The position numbers and the translations under genes were made by a program. A stretch of 64,000 nt of DNA from Prostheceraeus crozeri (Eukaryota > Platyhelminthes > Polycladida > Euryleptidae), in NCBI GenBank assembly GCA_907163375.1, contig CAJQUW010008697.1, positions 1 through 64,000 on the forward strand, written 5' to 3'. The notes beneath the pieces were generated by a model. That model was not told where the DNA came from and searched no databases. It saw only the letters and a program-made list of their open reading frames with translations. The first letter of the stretch is position 1. Each line of letters starts with the position of its first letter. Shown here piece by piece: positions 11,450 through 23,616 of this stretch.

Positions 11450-14166
11450 ATGGCAAAGAAATATCATAAATGTCATTCAAAATCTAAAAGATCCCTTCAT
11501 TTGCCATCTATTTGTACTATTAACTGTAGATCTGTTAAAAACAAGAGAGACGAACTTGGTCTTTTTTTGAGTGATCATAAGCCCAATATTGTATGCTTGA
11601 CAGAGACGTGGCTGGACGACAGCATTGGCAGTGACTTTCTTTCTTTTTCTGGCTATACCACTCACCGAGCTGACAGAATCACAGATAAAAAAGGCGGCGG
11701 CTTGTGTTGCCTTGTTCGCAATAACTTTAAGTCACTAACTCTTTTTGATTCGTCCCAAAATGCAGATGTCGAGCTTTTACTTGTTAGAGTGATGATAAAG
11801 AGTTTTGATTGCATATTTGTTAATATTTATTTTCCACATGGGAGCACTTTGTATTCTATGAAAGAACAGGAAGCGAGTGACTGCGTCATCAATGTAATAA
11901 TCACAGAAATCTTCAAAACTTTTCGTCATCTATGATTTGATTTGTTGGAGATTTCAATCGATTTAACATCGACATTTTTGTACAAAATTTTTCGCTTCAA
12001 AATATTGTGACCATTCCAACGCGAGCACATGCAATTTTAGATTTGATATTGTTGCCTGAAGAAATTGTATCAAGTTATGCTCCATGTGAAGTTTTGTCCC
12101 CACTAAGTACCAGTGATCATGATATTGTTTTTGTGAAGCCTTTGCGCAACCATGCTGTTCCTGATGACCTTATTAAGGTAATGGACTTTCGTGAATCCAA
12201 AACTGCTGCAGCATCCAATTACCTCCTAAGTGTGAACTGGATAAGTCTATTCAGTAACAGATATGTTAACGATGTATGTGACATGTATTACTTTCATTTG
12301 CATCAAAGTCTGTCTCTGATACCTTTTGATTTTGTGAAATATACTGGTATAGATCCTCCTTGGATAACCAATGTCATCAAAGTTCTCATCAATAAGAGAT
12401 ATGAAGCCTATCGAACCAAGAATTGGCCTTTGTACCAACGCTACAAAGATAAAGTGAAACGAGAAATATCAAATGCAAAGAAACGCTGGGGCAATCAATT
12501 AATGAATGAAGGAAAATCTGTGTGGGACGTTTACAAAAAAGTGAGAGTCAGTTCAAGACCTAGCGATAATTGGCTTCCTAATTGTAGACCTAATGACGAC
12601 ATCGAAAGCATTTTGAATGATGTTAGGCAAACAGTGGCATCGAACTTCCTCGAAGATGAGCCTTGTGAACCAATGCACTTTCCATTCACGGTACCTTTTC
12701 AAATAGAGGAGAGAGACGTTCACGAACTTTTACGACTGGTAAATCCAAGGAAGGCAACAGAATCGGATGCTATCCCTTCTGTTGTTTGGTCCAGGTTTGC
12801 TGACAACTTGTCTAAACCTCTGACATTAATTTTCAATATCTGTCTTCAGGCTGCTGATCTGTCACAACAATGGAAAGAAGCCGATATAACACCATTGCCA
12901 AAATCCAACCCTCCAAACTTGCAAGACATTCGATCAATATCATTGCTGCCAATTCCTGAACGAGTTTTTGAAAAATGTTTATTGAGAAAGATAATTGACC
13001 AGTTCCTTTCAAGATTTGACAAAGCTCAGTTTGCATACAGACCTAAAAGCTCTACAGTCTGCGCCCTCATCGAACTTGAAGAATATGTCAAAAGTAATCT
13101 ACAAAAGACTAATGTCATTGCTTGTCATGTCACAACCATCGATTTAATGAAAGGATTTGATAGAGTGTCTCATAATTTGTTGACGAAAAAGATGACAAAG
13201 GACAATTTCGATAGTTGCACCATAACATTGTTGACGAAAAAGATGACAAAGGACAATTTCGATAGTTACACCATAACATTCATTCAAAATTATTTGAAAG
13301 ATCGTCTGATAAGAATTCGTTGGAAAAACAAATTCAGTACTTATGAAAGAATGACAAGTGGCATCCCACAAGGCTCCTCCATCGGCCCTCTGCTTTTTGC
13401 GTATTTTGTCTCGGATCTTAGTTTGTCTCTAAACTCAGATGCCTGTATCATAAAGTATGCTGACGATATCTTCTTGGTGGGACAAATATTGGCTGACTGC
13501 GTCGTTTCGACTGTAAAGGAGCTGTTTTACGCGGTCTCGCAGTGGACGTCACAGAACAAAATGCAGATAAATGACAAGAAATGTGAACAAATGTTCATCA
13601 GCTCAAATCGCCATCTATCTCAGCATGATTTTCTGAGATTCCAAATACCGAACGTCAAAGTTTCAGACAAATTGCGCATTCTTGGTGTTATTTTTGATTG
13701 TCAGCTGAAATTCAAATCCCACATCGATAACATCTGAAAAAGAGGAGCATCTCGCTTATATGTTTTAAGACAACTCAGAGACTTTTTAACAGAAGATCAG
13801 TTAACTATGATTTATCAAAATTGCATTCGGAGTACTTTGGAATACGGGGCCCCTTTATTTGTTGAACTGTCAACAAGGTTACAGGAACATCTCGAGAGAA
13901 TACAGAGACGCGCTCATGTCATTATATGTAGGAACTCCAAATGTAATTGTTCTCGATTCTTACCGCTGGATTATCGTCGCAAAGTAATCAGTTTCAATCT
14001 TTTTCAACGTGTCATATCAGATTCAACACATCCTCTTCATCATCTTACTTTACCAATCATGTCCCATTCCAAGCAGTTTCGACTTCCTATCATCACAACA
14101 ACTCTACGTGGAAGCAGCTTCATCATAAGCATGTCAAAGCTCTCCAATCATGGATTTTGTGTGTAG
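11450..14166 (+). pseudogene. LINE ORF2: endonuclease and reverse transcriptase, broken
   Basis: The APE-type endonuclease starts at ATG 11450: INCRSVKNKRDEL, the catalytic region LTETWLDD, then, after a break at 11933-11940 (stop plus frame change), the GDFN motif and the SDHD motif near 12113. The reverse transcriptase follows: motif A TIDLMKGFDRVSH, motif B SGIPQGSSIGPLL, motif C KYADDIFLV. An in-frame TGA at 13735-13737 interrupts the thumb, after which the same frame runs on to 14166 with RSTLEYGAPLF. A 51-bp direct duplication (13177-13227 and 13228-13278) adds 17 residues just after motif A. Catalytic residues survive but the frame does not. Confidence 0.9.
13177..13278 (+). repeat. 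51-bp tandem duplication inside LINE ORF2
   Basis: Two adjacent 51-bp copies starting TTGTTGACGAAAAAGATGAC differ at a single base (G versus A at the codon after GATAGT). The duplication is exactly 17 codons and keeps the reading frame between reverse transcriptase motifs A and B. Confidence 0.95.
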
Positions 14167-14304
14167 TAACTTCCATCCAGTATCACAAATTTGTTATGAC
14201 TTAATTCCATAAATGCACTTCTTCACTTTGTATTATTTGTCTCACGATTTTCATTGCTGAGACATTGACTTTTGGAAATAAACGTTTGTTATTATTATTA
14301 TTAT

Positions 14305-16208
14305 GCTTAATAATAGCAATTTAAGTTTTATTATCACTGAAAATGGCATTTTGTTATTTATTTCAGAATGCTTGCCATTTCCTTTTTCAGTTTATTTTAA
14401 TGCGCAGGTTCACCCTTAAAGAGAGAAATAATTTAGCAAGATTAAGTTAAATAGAAGAAAAAGCAGAAAGGAATAAATAATGAATTAATATAGAGATAAT
14501 TCGACAATTCCAGATAAATTCGGCCACAGTGGATTCGATTATCGCTGAAACTGTAGTATACTCGTATGTACTAGCTATGTATCGAGTAAATTGCACTCGT
14601 TCGACTAGTATTAAGAAATTACGAAAGTGCATTTGTCAAAAGATACATACATCGTCTTAAGAATTGTGGATTGTGTAACGAAAAAAGACGCCATTTATAA
14701 GAAAAAGCAGTACAAAACATATTTAAAAAAGCATATTACAACCATAGTTTTTTTAACCATATTCAAAACATATTTTAAATATATATTTAAAATATCTCAA
14801 CCCCACTTAATATAGTAGTTAATTCAAAGATGGCTGTTAAGACAACTATATTTCAAAATCCTTAACAGATTTCTCACAGATTACAACTGAACTCTGGCAC
14901 ATGCTCTGACAACAGCGCCAAGCACATTCATGACTATCTGCTTTAATTAGAAATTACAGAGTCTCACGTTATTTTACGCGAGAATCCCGACCTGTCCCCG
15001 CAAAAGGATTTTATTTCTAGCATTTACCTACCTTAATGGCTTTAGACTCTGTTTTGCTTCATTTAATATCTAGATTATTTACTTAATTGTTATTAGTTCA
15101 TATCTCTTAAGTCTAACAGATCATAGGTTTGCATGCTCTCAATTTTGTTCATAGATTTTTTACTGTAGAAGCATATGATTACAGATTTTGTATTTTATAT
15201 TCAGTCCAATGTTTGGATTTGAATAAGAGTGGACTAAATGCATAGTGCAAGATATTAGTTTTTGATTTTATCAAAATGAATTTGGTGGCCTTATTTATTT
15301 ATAAACTAAGTAAAGAGGAACCTTTTTTAAAATTCTGCTTCCACTTAAGAGGAATTTTTCTACATTTTGTAACACCTGTAAGAGTGTGTATTGTATTGGC
15401 ATAATAAAGATATTGTCTTCTTGTTGTTGCTATCACAGTCTTATCTTAATTATCGTTACCCTATTTTCAATAATTTAGGGCCATAAATGGAAAGTGTCCA
15501 TCGCCGAGGAGGGCCACCAATTGGTAGGCCTTATGCCAATTGCTGGTCCTCCTCCATGGTGGGGATTTATCCCACGCGGGGTCCCGTCCATGGGGTCCCT
15601 AAAAGGAGAAAAGATGATCTCCTACTAACCAGCTTTTATCACTATCAGCCTTGAAAAATAGTAATAATTGTAATGAGTCATATTCACATTATTTAAACCA
15701 ACACCGTTCATCAACTGATGTGTCTAAAATTGCGCGCTATGGAGATAAACTTCAACAAATAAATGTACGACTAGATTTTTACTGTAAATTTGGATACTTC
15801 ATAGAGCATCAAACTGAATGTGGATATCAATGGATTCTTTAGATTCACATCTTTAATCATCATTTCGTCAGTTTTTTTTCAAAATGTATTTGCTCGAATG
15901 TCTGAGCCAGCGAGCATATTTCTGTCTCGATCTTTTAGTGCTGAAACACAGAAAGCAAAGTATACATTTTCATATTAGTGATGAAGCGGAATGCGAAGAG
16001 ACAAATTGAATAAGGTCGAATTTATCGAATGTATGATGAGCGAATTTATCGAATGAGGTAACACGGCATATATTTGTTTGCTAATAAGAAATTTCCAATT
16101 CATGAGATGCTGTGAATTAATCATGTATTAAATACATGGATATATATGGAGGTCATATTTGTGTTGCACTACTAATGACAACAATGTGACCGGAATTTGA
16201 GCACTCAC
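14305..16208. other. Intergenic or intronic DNA with a GC-rich hairpin
   Basis: No coding exon recognised. At 15505-15565 a GC-rich island contains a stem of about 19 bp with few mismatches (AGGAGGGCCACCAATTGG against CCAATTGCTGGTCCTCCTCC, loop of about 11 nt). It is followed at once by a second weaker stem based on CCATGGTGGGG and CCGTCCATGG. It stands out from AT-rich surroundings and may be a small repeat or structured RNA; it matches no RNA family I know. Confidence 0.35.
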
Positions 16209-16668
16209 CTGGCTGTGAATTACGAGCTGCCTGGGCCTGCATCATCATCATCATTTGCTGTTGCTGCTGAGGAGACATAGGTGGCATCTGTTGCATCTGT
16301 ACAGGCTGAAATTGACCAGGAGGCATCTGCATCATCATCTGTCCCTGCATTGGCTGACCTTGAACGGGCATCATCTGCATTGGTTGTCCTTGCATTTGCA
16401 TTGGTTGTCCTTGCATTTGCATAAGTTGTCCTTGCATTTGCATTGGTTGTCCCTGCATTTGCATTGGCTGTCCTTGCATTTGCATTTGTTGCCCTTGCAT
16501 TTGCATTGGTTGCCCTTGCATTTGTATTTGTTGTCCCTGCATTTGTGAATTTTGCTGATTTGCTTGACCTTGACCTTGCTCTTGATTTTGATGTCCACCA
16601 GGAGGTACCTGGTAACTTTGAGAAGCAGGAAGAACACCAGGCTGATTGGCTTGATTTATTTCAGTCAT
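16209..16668 (-). CDS. First coding exon of a Q/M-rich host protein
   Basis: Minus-strand exon from ATG 16668 to a consensus donor (CAG then GTGAGT, intron starting at 16208), giving 153 codons plus one base. The peptide is low complexity: an N-terminal MTEINQANQPGVLP segment, a glutamine/glycine linker, then about ten imperfect repeats of QMQGQPM, then methionine- and glutamine-runs. Such tracts are typical of disordered regions in transcription co-regulators and RNA-binding proteins. I cannot name the gene because the structured part lies in later exons to the left. Upstream at about 17172-17184 is AAAATGGCGGC, a good YY1-type site that could belong to its promoter. Confidence 0.6.
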
Positions 16669-19600
16669 GTCTTTTTATTTCCGATATGCAGTGTAATTTC
16701 AGTACAGTTCCTGGAACAAGATACAGTCATTAAGTAGCGCATACCTAGTGCATTGAATCCGTAAATGAATAGAAAGAAGAAATGTCATGCTGCATTTAAG
16801 TGTAACTAAATTAAGTAAAACTAACAATTGAGACGACAAAATCGATTTTGCAGTACGGCCATGAAATGTGAAAATTGACTTCCTACACTACAAATATCAA
16901 TAATTTTAAATCATTTTGGAAGTGCCGATGCCGAATGGAACAAAAGTTGAATATTGTAACAAAGACATTTGCATATAGAATAGAGCGAAATGATAAAAAG
17001 GATTTTTTTAAATGCCCTTACTTCTGAATTGCATTCGAATATCGGTAGTTCAAAATTGCTAGCATAAATACTATTCCTCGATAATTTCTGACTTTTGATA
17101 ATGCACCCATAACGAGCCATCTTTTACTTTAAATAATCAAGTAAAATATGTAGCATGGCAAAATTTCGTTTAAAATGGCGGCAAGGCCACTACCCCAATT
17201 GCTAATATATTTTCCTCGTTTTACTTTCGCTGGCAAATTTTTCCACAATAAGTGCATGGCTAGGTAGGCTACCGGTGATTGTTTGTTGACTAGGTGTTCA
17301 TCGGATTACACTAGATAGACAGTATCAATCAATGTCAGATTAAAATCCGAAACTCATCCGCATCCGAATTCAAGAATAAAAGTCAGACTGAAATTCCTGA
17401 AGCTCGACAGTTTTGTAAAGAAAATAAACCCACTTGTGCTGTGAATTTCGATACAAAACTTACCAACAAATTCAATGTCAAGGAGTCCCTTCCCTATTGA
17501 CGATTTTGGCTATATTTGTCATAGGAATCAAAATAACAGCAATCGATTAAGTTTTTTCGCTTACAAATTTTGAAGAGTATGTCAACGATTACATGCATGG
17601 TGTGCATTGTTCTCGTGAAAAATTATAATGCTAAATTAGACAAAGTTTTGGTTGAACTTCTCTTATTCACAATAGAAACATTATTTTAGGCTGCCAATCC
17701 ATCCGGAAGTATAAAAGCAATTCGATTTAATTCCCTTTGTGGCAGTGGTGGCTCATCCATTATGGCAGGTGGGGCACTGCCCTACCTAGCAAATGTTGCA
17801 TAATTCTGCACAAACTTAGCAATCCTAAGTTATAGCGAGCGAATAGGCTAATCTAACAATTAATGAGTCAAATAAGAAGCCGAACCTCAATTTACAGATA
17901 AGTCAAGGGTATTGTCCATCCAATGGTAATGACACTGCATCATTCGAAGTCGTCACAGAAATCGTCAGATTCAACACTACATGAATGCGTGTTCAGAGGG
18001 GCAATGTTCAAGAAGTCACCACGCCTATCATTGGTTAATCTTGTTAATCGGGATATGACTATGAGGATATCCTAAAGAGAAATATGTGATGACAGACTTA
18101 CACTGTTTAGTTTCTTATTACATCGATTCAAAAAAGAAAATAAATTCCGTTGAATTTATAATTTTTATTCCTGTTGGAATTTTTAATGTTAGGTTTTCGC
18201 TTTCATCTCACTGGAAAACTGCTTATAGAGAAACTATTTTGCGACAATCTTTGTGATTATAAATACATGAAATTTATAGACTACAAAATTCGTAATCTCT
18301 AATGTCCCTTATCAACTAATTAAAAAATTACACATGCAAGACAATTGCAAGAAACCTGAGCTTCGATTTCATTTTCTAACTATCGGGCTATCTGCATATG
18401 AGCGCCATCCGTGTCACGCACGAACAGTGGCACAATAAATATCCGACTTTTGATCTTCAAGATGTTCATGTTATAGACGGCATAATATGACTTTCAGTTG
18501 AATCTTGAATTTCAGAAACATTGCTCATGCCACTCATTGCAACCATCAAACCACGACATTCGCGGCGAATGCGACTTAGATTAGAACGATAGTATAAGTA
18601 GGTGAACATCTTGCAAATAGGAGACAACAGAGTAAATCCACTCAATATGGACTTTAATATGTCTGTTATTGCCGGTGAAAAACCGAAGGCAAAATTAGTT
18701 TAATGCCAGTTAAATTCTTGTCTAAAAATACGAACATTTTATTGATTTCATTTCGCATCAAAGCTACAAATCCGTGCTAGGTAGGAAAACTTAGCCGGAC
18801 ACTAATGCTTGTTCGATCGTAAGGGAGGACTATCGCGTTTTGTGCATGTACTTTATATTTTCTGCTTTTCTCCATCAAGTTTAGGTACATTGTTTCGATA
18901 GGTAAAAGGCGAACGCTATTTTTGTAAGCGATGTTTTCAAAAATATTATTAACTAATTAGAAAATATTAATAAATGATTCCTCAACGAAAAAATCAACCG
19001 CAGGCAACTCGATTAAAAGAAGCTGCATTACACACGTATATGAATTATGGCCCTAAATTCACATGCTTTATCTCATCCCTAGAACGTGTAAGCATTAAAC
19101 ATCGTGGCTATTGCATGAATCCCCTTGTGAAAGCACTTATGTCACAAAGCCGAAAAATGATGTATTGGTAACCAAATCATTCGACGAACCGGTGATGTTA
19201 AAAATATCGATTTCATGAGAAACGCTTCATGTTCATTCTTTGTAACATTATGGGGTCAAATAGCGATCGATTAACGATTATCAACTTGTCCAAAGGGGTC
19301 AATCAGGAGTTGAAATGCATTAGGTGGAAACCTCTAGTTTCCTGAACAAGATGAAACAAATGGCTGATCTGACATCTAAGAGCGGTGTGACAATTTTTTT
19401 ATACTAAATCGCAGATTCATGATGACTTTATCTTGTTTCTAATGACATTGATATGTTGAATAGAAAGAATGGTATCACAGAAAATACTTCCATGCAATCA
19501 TCACAGAAAATACTTCCATGCAATCATTTTTCATACTCTCAAAATCTGACCGGATTTGGAAGTAATATCCAGCTCCTAACAGATTTAGAAAAATGTAAGT

Positions 19601-19799
19601 ATTCCGGCCGATGTTTTATGAATAATTGCACAAAAAAGTTAACGCGTTTTCAAATGTAATTTTCGTGTTGAAGTCTTGGTTCAATTTTAACAAACGATAT
19701 ACTATATGAAACCTTGTGTTCCATAGATGATTCTGGCATACAGTTCACTTTCATAAGTGGTCAGTTGTGGTCAGTAGGTCTTCTGAAAAAGAATTTAGT
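16669..19799. other. Upstream and intergenic DNA
   Basis: No gene recognised. A phrase starting CAGTGGTGGCTCATCC (17744) and ending in GGGGCACTGCCCTACC looks like the terminus of a DNA transposon, but no partner end was found. At about 19475-19530 there is a trivial tandem duplication of a 26-27-bp unit (ACAGAAAATACTTCCATGC). Confidence 0.3.
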
Positions 19800-19859
19800 G
19801 TTTTCTTTGATGCAGGATTTTAACATGAAGACGACAGATTTTTTTAATGAAAACTGATA

Positions 19860-20525
19860 GACAGCTATCACTCAGCTTCATCATAATGTAAGATTTAGTG
19901 ATTCCATTTACTAATGATAAATGTGATAGACGTATAAGGAAAGTAATGAAAAAATGCGATTTATCAGCTAACTTGGTGAGCAAACCAAATATCAACCTAG
20001 AAAAGTTTTCTAAAAAGAAGAATAGAAAAATTTATATGTGATTGTAAAGTTTGTGAAGAAATTGGCCTAAAGTATTCATGTCAAGACAGACACCTAGTAT
20101 ACAAACATACTTGTGAAATCTGCAATGAAAAATATATTGGCAAGACCTCTCGTCCTTTCAAAATAAGACACCAGGAACATAACAACAGCACAAAGTACAA
20201 AAATTTGAACAGCGCTCTATCTCAGCATAGATCGAAACATTCTGTAAATAGTATCGAAGATTTTAATATTCAGATTCTCTCGAAGAAAATGAATAATCGT
20301 GATATTGCTACAGAAGAATACAAAAACCAGAAATAAATAGAATGCATGAATTGAATTATTATCCGTTGATAACAGAATCTGTTGTTGTCTAGCTGCATGA
20401 CGCCATGCAGTCTGCTCACCTTTGATGATATGATGACTAGAGTCCAGTGACTTCGTATAAAAACGAGCGCACGAGCGTTTTGACCTGCTTACAACATCGT
20501 TCCACGTGAAGGTCAACACCCGAAA
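19860..20525 (+). pseudogene. Penelope-like element 3' part with GIY-YIG endonuclease
   Basis: Reading on the plus strand, with frame changes, one finds a lysine-rich linker and then a CxxC (CKVC), a second pair CEIC, and the GIY-YIG-type signature VYKHTCEICNEKYIGKTSRP, RHQEH and SALSQHRSKH, ending near 20335. This is the C-terminal endonuclease of Penelope-like retroelements; the reverse transcriptase itself is not recognisable upstream. At 20503-20528 GTGAAGGTCAACACCCGAAAA resembles the hammerhead-like motif these elements carry downstream of the ORF. GGTCAGTTGTGGTCAG occurs on both sides (19759 and 20869) and might be part of terminal repeats. Dead copy. Confidence 0.6.
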
Positions 20526-20529
20526 ATAT

Positions 20530-21511
20530 AGTGCAGCTTTTGTAGTTATTTTTACTTTTATTTTGTACTGATATCATTGAATTTGAAGGAATGACCAAGA
20601 AAGTTGGTTTTCTTTATTTCTTTGCTGTGAAAAATGGACAAACTCCTGAAGAACATACAAGATGTTACATAAAACGTGCATACAAAGATTTTGAGATTCG
20701 TTGAATGTACAAATAGATAACGTACTAGTAAGTTTTACCGAAAAAATGATGCGAAAAAAGTCTGTCATGATTTTTTCATCGATGAAGATGCTCAATTTCA
20801 ATAAACAATATGCCATGTGAAATGATGCATTTAGTACTTTGATTTATCAGAACCATTAGGTCGTGTCTGGTCAGTTGTGGTCAGCAGACATAAAAGTATG
20901 AATTTTTGGTCAATTCATTCATCCATGCCAACGGACTAAACTACGTAAAACAGAAAATTAAGATTATCACCATTCAATAAGGCTCGTGTTAAGCTTTCAG
21001 ATGATACAATTCTTTCGAATTCGTATTTGTGTAATTTCATTACACGTTTACCTAACTATACACTGTTTTTGCATTAAAAATGTTTTTAAAGGTCAACTGC
21101 ATACAACTTTATAACTTTTGTTCTATTAACTCTGGCGCCTTCGAGTCTGGGTTTAAAAGAATGATGGTGTTATCATCTCCAAGAATATGCACGTTTTATC
21201 AGGATCGGTCCAGCCGTTCACTGGCAAACTTCAAATTTGAATTGTTTCCATAGTCAGCCACTCGATGAGTCATCATTTCCCTCGGTTGAGGTCAAAAATT
21301 TCGAATCCTTAATCTGCGTGCACACAAAGGCTTGACGTCACATTCACCACCTGCTCACAAACAATAGCAACTCGCCCGATAAGTGAATCGACAAGACTTT
21401 TAGTAACACATTCAAAGATGTGACATGAGACGGGCAGTTATTATAACATGACATTATCAGCTATGATATGATCATGAAGTAACACACTCCTAATCACTAA
21501 TAACTTCATTT
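20530..21511. other. Unrecognised non-coding stretch
   Basis: No gene seen. The phrase AGGATCGGTCCAGCCGTTC near 21200 recurs in transposon-derived DNA of various invertebrates, so part of this is probably old repeat sequence. Confidence 0.25.
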
Positions 21512-21738
21512 AATTAGGCACACCACACTGTTTCCTAAACCAAGCAGGTGTCTCAGCTGACAAAGTGAATAAGTTAAGTAATCAATTAAATGAGCTTAAG
21601 CAGCTTACGGTTCAATTTGATGAGAATAAGCAAGAGATAAAAGAGCATTTCGAGTTGTGCAACGATTTTGGAAACGTATGTCCTCAGTCGAGTACGACGA
21701 TGGATTTGGTTGTCATAAAATGTGAGAGTAATAGCTAA
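21512..21738 (+). CDS. Possible terminal exon, short coiled-coil tail
   Basis: An open plus frame without its own ATG runs to TAA at 21736-21738. It encodes a charged helical segment with heptad spacing (KVNKLSNQLNELKQLTVQFD, then ENKQEIKEHFE) followed by a short cysteine-containing tail ending CESNS. A splice acceptor is possible at AAGCAG (about 21548) or at CTCAG just after it. A polyadenylation signal AATAAA follows about 100 bp downstream (21838). Composition suggests a real last exon, but I do not recognise the protein and no upstream exon was found. Confidence 0.3.
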
Positions 21739-23610
21739 GAGGAAAAGAAAATTGTCTTCTCTTCAAATATCAGTTTCGTTTAAGAACATGACAACAAATA
21801 ACCAGCAAAATTCAATTATCATAGAAAGGAGGAGGCCAATAAATAAAAATAAATTATTTAATTAACTTTGTTTATACTCGGAAGCACATCAGGCACGGAG
21901 ACTTTCTTCCATGCGGCGGCCGATTTATCATTTATCCTTTCCCATTCCTTTTGTGCTGAGTGTTTAGGAAAGAATGCAGAGTGTACGCACCTATTTCAAG
22001 TCTTAGGTTGATAGAAACCAAAGAACCCTAGTTATCTGCGCTACGCTTGACCGGTCGAGCGCAGCGCAGATAATTACATCGATATCGCTCATCATTTCGA
22101 TCTTTCATGATAATATAAAAGGAAAAATTCTAATGTTTAAAAACATCCTCCAAATTTTTAATTTATTAACTTAGTGTAGTTAGAAACTATGTAAGTCTGG
22201 ATAAAGAAAAACTAGGATAAATGTATCACAAGCAAGCCAGAAAAATGCTGGAGACAAAGTTGCAGAAATTATGACGTGAGTGAAGTAATTTATAGAACCC
22301 CACTACTGAACATGTGATTGGGTATAAATCCCGGAAAGTTCAAATGAATCAAAGGGAATTGCGAACATGACTTTCGGTCAATATGAAACTTTTAGGACTA
22401 AGTCTGACTGAGGATGCTGATGAATAACTGCTCACATAGGTGATGAAACTCAAGCTGTTGAAAACATCAATTCTTAAGAGTTACCGACTGAATGTGCGAT
22501 GTTGTGACAACAATGAGCCGATGTGGCAAACAGAAGGGTCTATGAGAACCCCATCCATCACTATGTGAAAATGTGACATCTATAAAAAGGAACCCTTGTT
22601 GTTACAACTGGACCTAACTACCTCAGATCCTCGATTCCTAGTACTCACATCACACTTCAGAGATTCAGACACCGATCAATTTTTGCATAAGGATCACAGC
22701 GTCGCTGTAATAGTAGCTTTCTACAACAAGTAATATTACGATGGTCTCACATATCTTATTGAACCGAATACGCTTAAGATTTATATAGAAAGGACAATCG
22801 ATCGGATTTGTCTATTCCCTGGAACAAACGAAAGCTTAAATCATGATCACATCGTCATCGTAACTTGGCATGACTCCATTACCTTAGTCTTTGTTTTCTC
22901 TTCAAGCAAGGGTGTGAGGCCAATCCTCTTTCACTCAAATGCATCTATTGGATGTACAAACAAACGATAATATTTTCCAAATACAAACTATGAGACTCTT
23001 TCGCAGTTTTGTAAATGTAGCGTAATCTGCTGCTCTATAATCAGTTAATTAGAAAAATTATTGATAATGTGATGTTCTCACATAAATTCATATTTTATTA
23101 TCATCAAGTTCCGGATTTTCACTGGTAACATATCAATGCATCCTGTCATGAATTTTCATTTTTATCTCATTAATAACCTTCATCTTGACATCTTCAAGTA
23201 TTTCAATTGAATTTCATTTCATCACCATACTCAAGTTCGTCAACATCCTTCAATTTCTTCGGCAATGATTCGGCGATGTTGTATGGGATGTTCATCGATT
23301 AGCTTTAACTTTCAATTAGATTAACTTTCATCGATTAGCTGATTGACTCAAAACTTCCCTCTTCACTATGTGTGGTACCCGATTCCATCACGAAAGAACT
23401 CGAGACTTGACATGTGTATGCCTGAAAAGCTTTATATCTTCTGCACCATTTCAGGAGAAAGCGTCAATAAGGATTGTATGTATATTATTCAATAGAGCGC
23501 TAATTCATCTAAAAATACACACACATGTATGACCCAATTCGTCAAGCAATAAAAGATAACTTATACACACTGGTAGGACACAGCAAAATTAGCAGTGTTG
23601 GCCTACATTT
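21739..23610. other. Non-coding stretch with one strong hairpin
   Basis: No gene seen. At 22033-22073 TTATCTGCGCTACGCT and AGCGCAGCGCAGATAA form a stem of about 15 bp around TGACCGGTCG, itself palindromic. It may be the centre of a small foldback element or a structured site. Confidence 0.4.
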
Positions 23611-23616
23611 TGCAAG

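Larger units (their letters stand above)
10540..14304 (+). mobile_element. Two-ORF LINE, near full length, decayed
   Basis: A plus-strand non-LTR retrotransposon with ORF1, a 12-nt gap, ORF2 (endonuclease plus reverse transcriptase) and a short 3' end that finishes in a TTA/ATT microsatellite (about 14287-14304). The 5' boundary is uncertain and could begin in the region just before 10540. ORF1 is open while ORF2 carries at least two breaks and an internal duplication, so this copy is inactive. Clade is CR1/L2/Jockey-like by general appearance; I cannot settle it by eye. Confidence 0.85.

Noticed and set aside
16255-16548. Leucine/histidine-rich open frame on the plus strand
   Set aside because: Antisense of the Q/M-rich exon; its repeats are a by-product of the codon repeats.
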